From assembly GCA_964517675.1 (NCBI GenBank), contig CAZFEL010000005.1, forward strand, positions 1-64,000: DNA of 64,000 bases, given 5' to 3'. The notes under the pieces are model-generated. The model saw nothing but the letters and a program-made list of their open reading frames with translations, was not told the DNA's origin and ran no database searches. The position numbers and the translations under genes are program-made. This DNA is from Asbonarchaeum sp964517675. Its GTDB lineage: Archaea > Nanohalarchaeota > Nanosalinia > Nanosalinales > Nanoanaerosalinaceae. Below are positions 39,979-47,929 of the stretch, one piece after another. How positions within the stretch are numbered: position 1 is the stretch's first letter; every line of letters starts with the position of its first letter.

Positions 39979-41226
39979 CTAGTAACGGATGTCTGTATCA
40001 TCGTAGATCGGGTGGGTTTCACACAGCTCCGTGACCTCCTTTCGTACCGCATCCGTCTCGCCGTCGAGGCCGCGGTCGATCAGGTCCCCGATCCGGCAGA
40101 ACTGCTGTTCCTCCAGTCCACGCGTGGTCAGGGCCGGGACCCCGATGCGGATGCCGGAGGTCACCCGTGGCGGGCGGTCGTCGTACGGTATCATGTTCTT
40201 GTTGACGACGATACCAGCCTCCTCGAGGCGCTTCTCTGCCTCTTTCCCTGTCATCTCCCGGGAGGTCATGTCCGCCAGCACGAGGTGGGTATCGGTCCCC
40301 CCGCTGACCAGCCGGATGCCGTGGTCCCGGAGCCGCTCCGCCAGGGCATCGGCGTTGGCACGGATCTGGCGCTGGTAGGCCTCGAAGTCCTCCTCCTGGG
40401 CCAGTCCGAAGGAGACCGCCTTGGCCGCGACCTGGTGCATCAGCGGGCCGCCCTGGCTGTGCGGGAAGACACCGTGGTCGATGTCATCGGCGAGGTCGTC
40501 CTGGCACATGATCATCCCGCCCCGGGCGCCCCGGAGGGTCTTGTGGGTCGTCGTGGTGACGATGTCACAGGCCGGGAACGGGTCCGGGTGGATGCCAGCA
40601 GCGACCAGCCCGGCGATGTGGGCGATATCCGCCATCAGGTACGCATCCGTGGCATCCGCGGCCTCCCGGAACGCCTCGAAAGGCACCTCCCGGGGGTACG
40701 CGGAGAAGCCACAGACGATGAGGTCCGGATCGGTCTCCTCGGCGGCAGCGATGATGTCCCCGTGCTCGAACCGCTCGGTCCGTTCGTTGATCGCGTAGGT
40801 CTCGAAGTCGAAGAGGTTCCCGGAGAAGTTGACCCCGTGGCCATGGCTGAGATGGCCGCCGTGGTCCAGGACCGGGCCGAGGACGGTATCGCCGGCCTCG
40901 AGGACGGAGAAATACGCCGCGAAGTTGGCCTGGGAGCCCGAATGGGGCTGGACGTTGACGTGGTCCGCCCCGAAGAGCTCGGCCCCACGGTCCCGTGCCA
41001 AATCCTCGATCGCATCGTGGTGCTGACAGCCGGCGTAGTACCGCTCGCCAGGATAGCCTTCCGCATACTTGTTGGTCAGGATCGATCCCTGGGCCTGGAG
41101 GACCTCCTGGGGGACGAAGTTCTCGGAGGCGATCATCTCGAGGCCGCCCCGCTCCTGTCTGTCCTTCTCGTTTTTGAGTATGTCATGTATCTCGGGGTCT
41201 GCGTGTCGTAGGTCTCTGTGTTCCAT
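39979..41226 (-). CDS. glyA: Serine hydroxymethyltransferase
   Basis: 415 residues. MIASENFVPQEVLQAQGSILTNKYAEGYPGERYYAGC and the PLP-binding TTTTHKTLRGARGG with the Schiff-base Lys identify it. It makes methylene-tetrahydrofolate from serine and heads the thymidylate operon. This argues that the organism uses tetrahydrofolate rather than only methanopterin. A weak T-rich TATA (minus CCGATTTTTTCCC, about 41258-41270) precedes it. Confidence 0.95.
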   Translation of the reverse strand: MEHRDLRHADPEIHDILKNEKDRQERGGLEMIASENFVPQEVLQAQGSILTNKYAEGYPGERYYAGCQHHDAIEDLARDRGAELFGADHVNVQPHSGSQANFAAYFSVLEAGDTVLGPVLDHGGHLSHGHGVNFSGNLFDFETYAINERTERFEHGDIIAAAEETDPDLIVCGFSAYPREVPFEAFREAADATDAYLMADIAHIAGLVAAGIHPDPFPACDIVTTTTHKTLRGARGGMIMCQDDLADDIDHGVFPHSQGGPLMHQVAAKAVSFGLAQEEDFEAYQRQIRANADALAERLRDHGIRLVSGGTDTHLVLADMTSREMTGKEAEKRLEEAGIVVNKNMIPYDDRPPRVTSGIRIGVPALTTRGLEEQQFCRIGDLIDRGLDGETDAVRKEVTELCETHPIYDDTDIRY

Positions 41227-41577
41227 GCTCGTTCCTCGCTGGCCGGGGGAGATAGGATGGAAGGGAAAAAATCGGATGGTATCGCGGCGGTATCAGGCGG
41301 GATCGTCGGGCGGGCGGTGCCCGCGGTCGGTGGCCTGTGCGGGCATGATGTGGCGTCCTCCCTCCGTGCCGAGAACGGGATGGTACCGCGGGTTTGGTCC
41401 GTCAGGTGCCGCCGTCCGCCGGTGTTCCGTGGTCTGGACCATCGTGTCGTACCTGTACATCAATAGTGTCGTACCCGTGAAGTATGTTGGACGACAGTAG
41501 ATGTCACCACTGTGCGCACACCGGTCCGGCCACAAAGCATAAATGGGTCAGCCCCGCTGGGGTTACTACGACAGTGT
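41227..41577. other. 350-base gene-free stretch upstream of glyA
   Basis: No acidic ORF on either strand. On the minus strand an imperfect direct repeat GGTACGACAC occurs twice within about 25 bases (41437-41480) and a GCGGGC-ACC-GCCCGC hairpin lies around 41305-41320, ahead of a run of six T. A plus-strand TATA CATAAATGG (41538-41546) probably drives the tRNA-Ser transcript. A small minus-strand RNA is possible but not supported by a clear promoter. Confidence 0.35.
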
Positions 41578-41749
41578 GCCCGGGTGGCCGGATCCGGCGA
41601 ACCGTCTGCGGTTCGACCGGTCGAGAAACCGCCAGGTTTTGACGGAGCCACCCGGCGACAGCACCCACACAATGCCCGGGTGGGGGAGAACACGCACCTA
41701 TCGGTGCTCAATCCGCTCACCCGGAAAAATTCACAAGGAAAAGAGCAAT
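41578..41749 (+). repeat. Partial copies of the tRNA-Ser 5' end
   Basis: The first ten bases of tRNA-Ser, GCCCGGGTGG, occur at 41578-41587, 41674-41683 and in the gene itself at 41750. The second and third copies also share the preceding CAAT. The first copy can form a 9-bp hairpin, CCGGGTGGC (41580-41588) with GCCACCCGG (41647-41655). Between them is a GAAACC-GCCA-GGTTTT hairpin (41624-41641), the third member of a small hairpin family also found at tRNA-Arg. Confidence 0.7.
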
Positions 41750-41939
41750 GCCCGGGTGGCGGAGTCTGGCCCATCGCGGCGGATTCGAGCCTTGTATCGT
41801 CCTCGAACGCTGACGGTCGCAACCACGACCGGATGATCTCACGAGGAACCCGTCACGTCCCTATATCAACGTCACAGGGGCGGCAAGCTAATTATCCGTT
41901 GGGCGTGAGCCCTCGCAGGTTCAAATCCTGCCCCGGGCG
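41750..41939 (+). tRNA. tRNA-Ser (anticodon CGA) with a 104-base intron
   Basis: Exons are 41750-41789 and 41894-41939; the intron spans 41790-41893, after base 37. Acceptor GCCCGGG/CCCGGGC, 3-bp D stem GCG/CGC, anticodon stem GCGGA/TCCGT (one G-U), loop T-T-CGA-G-A, long variable arm GGGC-GTGA-GCCC, T arm GCAGG-TTCAAAT-CCTGC, discriminator G. The variable arm and discriminator fit a class II serine tRNA. CCA is not encoded. The intron is large; a splice-site bulge-helix-bulge was not modelled. It marks the left edge of a compositionally different region. Confidence 0.85.
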
Positions 41940-42028
41940 CTCGCAGTTTCGCGAGGAGAAACAGACGGTTCGCTCCGCGAACCGACTAGAAAGATTCGCC
42001 TTCTCGCCGAGAAGCCTCGTATCAGACC

Positions 42029-42190
42029 CTGCCCCGGGCGCTCCAAGTCTTCCGGAGTACTCCCAAATCACAGATCTGGTGCGGACCTAGCACCCTCCGG
42101 TTGCGAGTAAAAGAGAAGGGCTGTCCTCCGGACACCCCGACAGAACGTTCCTCCCGCGTGACTGTAGGCGTTCAACTCCTGCCCCTGGTT
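42029..42190 (+). repeat. Partial copies of the tRNA-Ser 3' end
   Basis: The 14-base end CTGCCCCGGGCGCT of tRNA-Ser (41928-41941) recurs exactly at 42029-42042. A degraded third copy with the T loop (GTTCAACTCCTGCCCCTGG) lies near 42172-42190. Together with the copies of the 5' end upstream, the tRNA gene looks repeatedly cut and duplicated, as after several integration or excision events. The 42043-42240 stretch has no other feature except a TATA (CTATAATATAG) near 42207-42217. Confidence 0.65.
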
Positions 42191-42240
42191 TCAGTCTGGT
42201 ACACAACTATAATATAGCCGCATCAAGCACCCATGTAATA

Positions 42241-44175
42241 GTGCCTGTCATAACGTACCGCGGTATTACGCTGACCGTACTGGCCCTCCTTGCGGTAACA
42301 GGGATAGCTGCTCCGGTTACTGCAGGCAGTAGTGTTGGAGAAAGTGTTTATGCAGAAGATATCGACGGAACACAATCCCGTACGACACAGCGCGTGACGT
42401 TCCCTGTACGGATGGAGAATCAGAGCATCGCCGAGTTCTCAGTCGATACATCAGATCTTCCAGACGGTATCAGCATTACAGAGGCACAGGTATCGATCTC
42501 TGGTAGATGGACAGGGACGGTGAAAAGCTCCAGCCAAGACCGCACCGTGGTCACGGTCGATAGCGGCGGTGCCAACGGGCAGGTCGGTGTTGAGATCGTA
42601 TTCGAACTGAATATTGTGGAAAGAACATCTACAACACCGGTAACGTATACAGTGACCGCCGCAGAGAGCGGCGACATCACGGACACGACATTCAGAGTAA
42701 AGAAGGAACAAAAACCAGACGATAGAAACCAGACGGCAGATGATACCGGTCAAACCGAAAATGCCCAGGCCGTCGTCTATATCCGCGTCCTAGATCCTGA
42801 AGGCAACCCGATTCCACCGGAAGAAGCTGAAGTCGGAGCCAAGAGCAGATACAGGACATGGGGTGGAGGCCCGGTAGTGAATGGAACCATCCGGGTCAGC
42901 GCTCCACCCGGCACCCGGACGCTCTTTGCAGATGCCGACGGCTACGCTACCGGGAAGCTACACGACGTGACCGTGGAGAAAGGAACACGGGAAGAGCCGT
43001 ACGACATCAAGCTCCGAGACGGCGGTACGTATAAAGGCGTGGTTCGTGGAACGAACGGCGAGCCTGTTCAAGGTGCAACAGTGCCGATAGAAGATACAGA
43101 AGGGTTCGTATATCTCCCAAAGACGGATGCCAATGGCCGGTACACAATAACCCTCGCCAGCGGATCCTACAGCGCTCGCGTCCGGAAACAGGGCCGTGGT
43201 GTCAGCGATGAAGGGGATGTTTTCACCATCAGCTCTCCGGACGATGTCGTAACGAACGACTTCACGATCAAAACCCCCTCCATCATATCCGGAAGCCTCC
43301 GACACATAAACGGCACTAAACCCAACATGGATGCTTTCAACCTACAGACCGAAACAACTGGCGGCCTTGTATGGGTCGAGATTGGTCCCAGTGCGGCCGG
43401 AGATAGCCAAGAGGAAAAGTACACCCCACAGGACCTTTCCGCCTTTGGCGTGGATGAGACCACCACGTTCGAAATAACAGTAACTGTCAACAACTTCGAG
43501 CCCGACTCCCTGCTCTGGGCTGCCCGTGACATCAAGTGGGAGACAGAACACACACCAGACGGTAATGTCAATATTACAGTCCGGACGAAACCTGTCCACA
43601 TGGAGATGATCGACGGCGTGCATAGAGGGCCGACCGCCGATGCCAGCAACGTCAACTGGCCGTCAGATGATGGTGCAGATACCAGCTACGAGCAGGTCGT
43701 CCAGTTCGGCATCATCGAGATGGGTGGTCTCCCCCCGGACGTCAGACAGGCCCTTCAAGGGATGAGTGCGACCACGAACGCACAGACATTCGGGTTCCCA
43801 CAAATAGATGACGGCGAACTATCCATCTATCTTGGCGCCCCTAGCAGACAGGTGGACGGCGACCAGCACACCGGCTTTTACAGGGTCTTCCTTCCTGATC
43901 GCTTGCTGAAGAAATGGGATATAGACAACCCGAAGCACGACCTCCAGACAATGTGGAAAGGAAACGACACATCATTCACCGTTGAAGAGGTCGATAATGG
44001 GGCCTATATCAAGATTGATCCGATCACCTATTCGGACGGCACGATGACAGTCCGCTCCACGACATACAGCAAATCACTTCTGGACCGACTCCCGAGCATC
44101 CGCAGCATCACCTACACTGCCGGACAACTGTGGCGCGACCTCCGCATCCGGGCAGCGTTGCATCTCCCTCTGTAG
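42241..44175 (+). CDS. Secreted multi-domain beta-sandwich protein
   Basis: 644 residues from GTG 42241 (the ATG seven bases before runs into a stop at once). A signal peptide, GITLTVLALLAVTGIAAPVTAG, leads to an extracellular part. Residues about 175-365 contain carboxypeptidase-regulatory-like modules (EGNPIPPEEAEV; NGEPVQGATVPIEDTEGFVYLPKTDANGRYTI). Several N-x-S/T sequons are present. No C-terminal anchor. Codons here are less G/C-ended than in neighbours, which suggests a gained gene. Likely a surface or adhesion protein. Confidence 0.7.
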   Translation: MPVITYRGITLTVLALLAVTGIAAPVTAGSSVGESVYAEDIDGTQSRTTQRVTFPVRMENQSIAEFSVDTSDLPDGISITEAQVSISGRWTGTVKSSSQDRTVVTVDSGGANGQVGVEIVFELNIVERTSTTPVTYTVTAAESGDITDTTFRVKKEQKPDDRNQTADDTGQTENAQAVVYIRVLDPEGNPIPPEEAEVGAKSRYRTWGGGPVVNGTIRVSAPPGTRTLFADADGYATGKLHDVTVEKGTREEPYDIKLRDGGTYKGVVRGTNGEPVQGATVPIEDTEGFVYLPKTDANGRYTITLASGSYSARVRKQGRGVSDEGDVFTISSPDDVVTNDFTIKTPSIISGSLRHINGTKPNMDAFNLQTETTGGLVWVEIGPSAAGDSQEEKYTPQDLSAFGVDETTTFEITVTVNNFEPDSLLWAARDIKWETEHTPDGNVNITVRTKPVHMEMIDGVHRGPTADASNVNWPSDDGADTSYEQVVQFGIIEMGGLPPDVRQALQGMSATTNAQTFGFPQIDDGELSIYLGAPSRQVDGDQHTGFYRVFLPDRLLKKWDIDNPKHDLQTMWKGNDTSFTVEEVDNGAYIKIDPITYSDGTMTVRSTTYSKSLLDRLPSIRSITYTAGQLWRDLRIRAALHLPL

Positions 44176-44479
44176 ATAGACAACGGTCGCATACCTACCT
44201 TTTCACAATCGGCATGCACCGTAGGAGATTCATCGACAGCTTGTGATGAACGCGACGAGAAGCGAGAAAGGGAACCCAGGACCGGGCTGATCGTCGTAAA
44301 CGTCTCCACTGAACGTACCCCTCTGCACAGAGGCAGCGAAGCTAGAAACGCTAAGGAGCGCTACCCTGCTAACACTGTGTCCGAAGCTGCTGGCGCAATC
44401 GCCAACCCCATACCGGACTCACGCAGCTTGTATAACTAACCCTCTGACACGCTCCTCAGCGACACCCGTCCTGTTGCGT
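44176..44479. other. Gene-free stretch of about 300 bases
   Basis: No credible ORF, tRNA or long inverted repeat was found. Composition matches the island rather than the flanks. It lies between the convergent ends of the secreted-protein gene and the redox operon. Confidence 0.5.
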
Positions 44480-44881
44480 TCAGCAGAACTCGCAGGTATC
44501 GTTATGCTCTTCCTCTGCGTCCTGTGCCTGTTCGTGGTGCTCCATCTCTCCGCTCCCGGTCTCCAAGTCGAGCCCTGCCTGCTTCCACCGGGCCTTGCCG
44601 CCCTTGAAATCGGTGACGTTCGTGAAGCCGAGGTCATGGAACTTCTCATCCGCCTTCACACTGGCCTGGCAAACGTAGCTGGCACAGTAGAGGACAATAT
44701 CCTCATCCGTGTCCAGTTCGTCCTCGGCCCGGTCCTCAATCTCGTTGAGCGGCATACTGATGGCGCCGGGGATGTGTCCGTCCTCGTACTGGTCCTGACC
44801 GAGCACCTCGATGAGCGTGAAATCGTCGTTGTTCTCCCGTTTTTCCAACAGTGTCTCCAGGGTGATGAATTCTGTGCGCAT
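44480..44881 (-). CDS. Rhodanese-domain sulfurtransferase with a C-terminal CxxC
   Basis: 133 residues. Rhodanese fold: FTLIEVLGQDQYEDGHIPGAISMP, then LYCASYVCQAS with the persulfide-carrying Cys, and FKGGKARWKQAGL. A second Cys sits four residues further on, and the protein ends in NDTCEFC. The extra cysteines could pass on sulfur or form a disulfide. Last gene of the minus-strand redox operon (SelW-like, DsbA-like, membrane protein, rhodanese). Confidence 0.85.
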   Translation of the reverse strand: MRTEFITLETLLEKRENNDDFTLIEVLGQDQYEDGHIPGAISMPLNEIEDRAEDELDTDEDIVLYCASYVCQASVKADEKFHDLGFTNVTDFKGGKARWKQAGLDLETGSGEMEHHEQAQDAEEEHNDTCEFC

Positions 44882-44915
44882 GGTGGTTCACGTATCAACA
44901 TTCTCCTCCATCAGT

Positions 44916-45446
44916 TTATAAGCCCGGGTCGATCCTCTCGACGGTACAGGTCTGGCTGCGTCCGGTATATTCCAGCGCACCCAGCATAATGGCGATGCTA
45001 ACTGCCTGGACTCCCAGCCCGTTGAACGGCAGCAGTGCGACACCGCCGGACAGCCCAAGCAACGTCAGGACGCCCGCACCGCAGCTCGCGCATCCCGCAG
45101 CGGAGAACCCGACAAGGCTGCCTCCCACACCGGAGAGCGATCCAGTCACCGTATAGCTCGCGAGGAGGGAGAGACCCGTGGTAACGGTGACGATACCGGC
45201 AAGTACTGCGATGACGGCCGGGAACACGAGACCGAGCACGCCGTGCGTCGCGTACTGGTTCCAGATGAGCAACGGCAGCATCTCCGTCCACAGGTAGGTG
45301 ACATCAGCCATCAGCAGCTGCATCGAATACGTTGGCCGGGTGAGCAGAAGGAACAGGACGAACACGACCATACTCACTGCCGTGGTAGCGGTGGTCCGTT
45401 TCCAGTTCCGGGTCACCTGCCGCAGCGACGCCTTGATGCCGTCCAT
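44916..45446 (-). CDS. Membrane protein with a conserved CASC segment
   Basis: 176 residues, about four hydrophobic segments (25-40, 70-90, 95-118, 122-160). A glycine-rich helix carries GFSAAGCASCGAGVLTLLGL, a Cys pair inside or at the edge of the membrane. It follows the DsbA-like gene directly (stop and start are adjacent), so it may be the membrane redox partner of the thioredoxin-fold protein. A DsbB or VKOR family match is not evident from sequence; metal transport is another option. Confidence 0.6.
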   Translation of the reverse strand: MDGIKASLRQVTRNWKRTTATTAVSMVVFVLFLLLTRPTYSMQLLMADVTYLWTEMLPLLIWNQYATHGVLGLVFPAVIAVLAGIVTVTTGLSLLASYTVTGSLSGVGGSLVGFSAAGCASCGAGVLTLLGLSGGVALLPFNGLGVQAVSIAIMLGALEYTGRSQTCTVERIDPGL

Positions 45447-46319
45447 TCAACTCACCTGTCGGATAGCGTTCCGGAACTGCGACACAGGCTGTGGCCCGAC
45501 CAGTTTCACAGAGTTGCCTGTCTCCTGGTTGTAGATGATGAACGACGGGGTGCCACGGATCCCCTGCTTCCGGCCCTCATCCAGGTCCTCCTGCACTTCT
45601 CCGCTGTACGTATCCTGGTTCAACGCGGTCCGCACCTTCTCAACGTCGATCCCATCGATCTGACCGGTGAGTTCCAGGATGTTCTGCTGTGACGCCCAGC
45701 CGGACCCTTCCCTGCCCTGGTTGTCGTATATGTGTGCATGCCATTCCCAGAAGGCTTGCGGGTCGCTGTCCTTGACCTGGTCCCACACCGCCTGTGAGGC
45801 CTGCGCAGGTATCGGTGACTTCGGGGTGATGACCGGGAAGTTCTTCTTCACGAACATGGCCTCGCCGGCATCGATGACCTGCTGTCTCAGCCGTGGGAAG
45901 GAACGCTGCTCAAACGCGCGGCAGGACGGGCACGTGTAGTCGCCGAAATAGTAGATCGTCGTCGAGGCGCTGGAATCGCCGAGTACAGGATCATCCGTCG
46001 ACAGGCTGATACCGCTGCCGGTAGCCGCACCTGTCCCCCCCGTGCTCCCGCTGCTACCGCCAAACGCAAACAAAGCGCCGACACCGAGGAGTGCAACCAG
46101 ACCAGCCACAAGATACGTCTTGTTGATACCGAGCACTGCATTAGCGAGATCGCTCCGGTGCGTCTTCCGGTGGTCCTGCAGCAGTTCATCCGAGCCGAAC
46201 CGTTCGCCGCAGTCCGGACACTCCGACAGCTTGCTGTGGTCATAGTCCTCCATATGCTGTTCCAGAGCCTCTTCGGAGCCGAAGGATGTGCCGCATTTCT
46301 CACAGTCGTGTCCGCCCAT
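45447..46319 (-). CDS. DsbA-like thioredoxin with two N-terminal C2H2 zinc fingers
   Basis: 290 residues. Residues 1-56 hold two C2H2 fingers (CEKCGTSFGSEEALEQHMEDYDH and CPDCGERFGSDELLQDHRKTH). A membrane helix spans about 68-86 (TYLVAGLVALLGVGALFAFGG), then a Gly/Ser linker, then a DsbA/GST-like domain from about 120 with active site YTCPSCRAFE and the cis-Pro loop GIRGTPSFIIY. The catalytic domain should face outside and the fingers inside the cell. It oxidises or isomerises exported proteins. The zinc fingers on a membrane-bound thioredoxin are unusual and might sense cytoplasmic redox state. Confidence 0.82.
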   Translation of the reverse strand: MGGHDCEKCGTSFGSEEALEQHMEDYDHSKLSECPDCGERFGSDELLQDHRKTHRSDLANAVLGINKTYLVAGLVALLGVGALFAFGGSSGSTGGTGAATGSGISLSTDDPVLGDSSASTTIYYFGDYTCPSCRAFEQRSFPRLRQQVIDAGEAMFVKKNFPVITPKSPIPAQASQAVWDQVKDSDPQAFWEWHAHIYDNQGREGSGWASQQNILELTGQIDGIDVEKVRTALNQDTYSGEVQEDLDEGRKQGIRGTPSFIIYNQETGNSVKLVGPQPVSQFRNAIRQVS

Positions 46320-46325
46320 TGGTTC

Positions 46326-46568
46326 TCACAGCTGTTGTCGTACGTCGTCCACGATGCGTTCGATAACGGTATCAGGGTCATAATCGTCCTCGCCGCTGTG
46401 GAAGACGTGGTCGCCGTCCACGCTGACGATGACCACCCCACCGTGTCCTGGAGTCAGAGAGACCTGATCAACGTCCTCCTCGACAGCGGCAAGGATTGCT
46501 TCCTGGATATTGACCGCTTGGTCCCGCATCCCACAGGGGACGCAGTATTCGATGTCGATAGTGCTCAT
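46326..46568 (-). CDS. SelW-like Rdx-family thioredoxin-fold protein
   Basis: 80 residues. IDIEYCVPCGMRDQAVNIQEAILAAV has the CxxC redox site at the end of the first strand, and VSLTPGHGGVVIVSVDGDHVFHSG follows the Rdx/SelW pattern, where 'sL.PG.GGvFeV.vdG' is usual. First gene of the minus-strand redox operon, seven bases before the DsbA-like gene. Its role in the family is poorly known and probably concerns thiol redox control. Confidence 0.8.
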   Translation of the reverse strand: MSTIDIEYCVPCGMRDQAVNIQEAILAAVEEDVDQVSLTPGHGGVVIVSVDGDHVFHSGEDDYDPDTVIERIVDDVRQQL

Positions 46569-46656
46569 GAGGTATCACGTAGATACTTAATAGTTAACAG
46601 TTACTTTTTATACTGGTCAGATACCGGACAGTGAACCCGTTACCCTGTGGTAACCC
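46569..46656. promoter_or_regulatory. Divergent control region of the redox operon and HxlR gene
   Basis: Minus-strand TATA TATTAAGTATC (about 46586-46596) serves the operon; plus-strand TATA CTTTTTATACTGG (46602-46614) serves the regulator. A palindrome GTTACC-CTGT-GGTAAC at 46639-46654 ends two bases before the HxlR ATG, and a GTTAAC palindrome lies between the two TATA boxes. Autoregulation and divergent control by the HxlR protein are likely. Confidence 0.6.
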
Positions 46657-47007
46657 ATGAGCGCTGAACAACCCTGTATGGAGATGGACTGCCAGGGCGC
46701 AGACTGGTGTGCAATCACCTGCGCAGCCAGCCTGGTTGGGCGGAAGTGGCATCCGGTCATCATCCACCGCCTCCTGGTGTATGGCCCGCTCCGGTTCAAC
46801 GAGCTGAAAGCGGAGATCGACGGCATCACCAACAAGGTACTGTCCAGCAACCTAGAAGCACTTGAAGACAACGGCCTCCTCAACCGGGAGATTGCGAACG
46901 AGAAACCGGTCCGGGTCGAATACTCTCTTACTGAACTGGGAACCTCCCTTGAACCGGTCATCACCGCCCTACAGGAGTGGGGCGAGGAACACCTCACACC
47001 ACCGTAG
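46657..47007 (+). CDS. HxlR-family winged-helix regulator with an N-terminal Cys cluster
   Basis: 116 residues. The core LVGRKWHPVIIHRLLVYGPLRFNELKAEIDGITNKVLSSNLEALEDNGLLNREI is the HxlR/MarR-like DNA-binding fold. Four cysteines occur at residues 7, 12, 18 and 22, more than the single sensing Cys of HypR/YodB-type members. It probably senses disulfide stress or electrophiles and controls the divergent redox operon. The start codon sits immediately after the operator candidate. Confidence 0.87.
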   Translation: MSAEQPCMEMDCQGADWCAITCAASLVGRKWHPVIIHRLLVYGPLRFNELKAEIDGITNKVLSSNLEALEDNGLLNREIANEKPVRVEYSLTELGTSLEPVITALQEWGEEHLTPP

Positions 47008-47119
47008 AAGACAGCCGGTCCACGGTTCAGTAGCGGAACGCTCCTCACAATCGTGATCGTGCTCCGAACCTGCCCTGCCACCAACTACCGTAGGACCGTA
47101 CGGACGAGTACACAGATGC

Positions 47120-47137
47120 GGGCCGGCCGACCGGCCC
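47120..47137. terminator. Strong GC hairpin between convergent genes
   Basis: GGGCCGG (47120-47126) pairs with CCGGCCC (47131-47137) around a CCGA loop. It lies between the HxlR gene and the convergent DedA-like gene. There is no T tract, so it may be an RNA-stabilising end rather than a terminator. Confidence 0.4.
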
Positions 47138-47141
47138 CCGC

Positions 47142-47840
47142 TCAGCCCGAGCTCACGTCCTTGCCGTACTCCATGATCGTCTCTCGTTTGACGAACATCC
47201 CAAGGCTCACCGTCGCCACAACAGCACCTATCCCCAGGAACCAGCCATAGCCATGGACCGCCAGCGTGTCCCCTGTCGTCACCAGGATCAGGAACCCCGG
47301 CAGCCGCAACACCGTCCCCCAGATGACCAGCCACCGGAAATCAAGGTCCGACAGCCCGGCTATCAGGCAGATCGCATCGTCCGGGAACCCCGGCAGCAGG
47401 ATCAACAGCGCAAACGGCACCATCCCGTGCTCCTCTGCCAGCCCATCGAACCTGTCCAGGGTCGTCTCATCCACGAACCGCTTGACCACCAGCCTGCCAT
47501 ACCGTCTCGCGATGAATATTCCCAGGAATGTCCCGATCGCGGCCCCTATCATCACATAGACGGTTCCCCGGAGCACACCGAACGACAGCCCGGCAGCCAC
47601 ACCGACCACCTGGCCTGGCACCGGCGCGAACAGGACCTGGGAGACCTGCACACCGATCATCGCCAGCGGCGCCAGCGCCCCGAACCCCTGGACGAACACG
47701 CGCAACTTCTCAGGATCATAGAACAACGAAAGGTACGGCTGTATATAGGGATAGACCATCGCCGCAAGCACAGTACTCACCAGCAGACCAGCAACAAGCT
47801 CCAATCGCCATACCCGGCCAAGACGCTCCCGCAGCGACAT
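47142..47840 (-). CDS. TVP38/DedA-type (VTT domain) membrane protein
   Basis: 232 residues from ATG 47840 (MSLRERLG), chosen because a minus-strand TATA GCATATAAACG (about 47860-47870) is 25 bases away; the reading from 47861 overlaps that box. VTT-domain hallmarks: FAPVPGQVVGVAAGLSFGVLRGTVYVMIGAAIGTFLGIFIARRYGR and the second re-entrant phrase LLILLPGFPDDAICLIAGLSDLDFRWLVIWGTVLRLPGF. Relatives move lipid carriers or ions. Follows the island with no functional link visible. Confidence 0.88.
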   Translation of the reverse strand: MSLRERLGRVWRLELVAGLLVSTVLAAMVYPYIQPYLSLFYDPEKLRVFVQGFGALAPLAMIGVQVSQVLFAPVPGQVVGVAAGLSFGVLRGTVYVMIGAAIGTFLGIFIARRYGRLVVKRFVDETTLDRFDGLAEEHGMVPFALLILLPGFPDDAICLIAGLSDLDFRWLVIWGTVLRLPGFLILVTTGDTLAVHGYGWFLGIGAVVATVSLGMFVKRETIMEYGKDVSSG

Positions 47841-47929
47841 AGCCTCAGGAGCGTCCGCCACGTTTATATGCGCCCGGCCTCACTCCCCCGCCACCGGATA
47901 ATTAGATCATGCCCCGCCCGGAGACCACA

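Noticed and set aside
41228..41535. Small ORFs on both strands upstream of glyA
   Set aside because: Composition is Arg/Pro/Gly-rich and neither has a TATA at leaderless spacing nor a ribosome site.
41790..41893. C/D-box guide RNA inside the tRNA-Ser intron
   Set aside because: A CTGA and a GATGATC occur but in the wrong order for a complete C-D'-C'-D arrangement.
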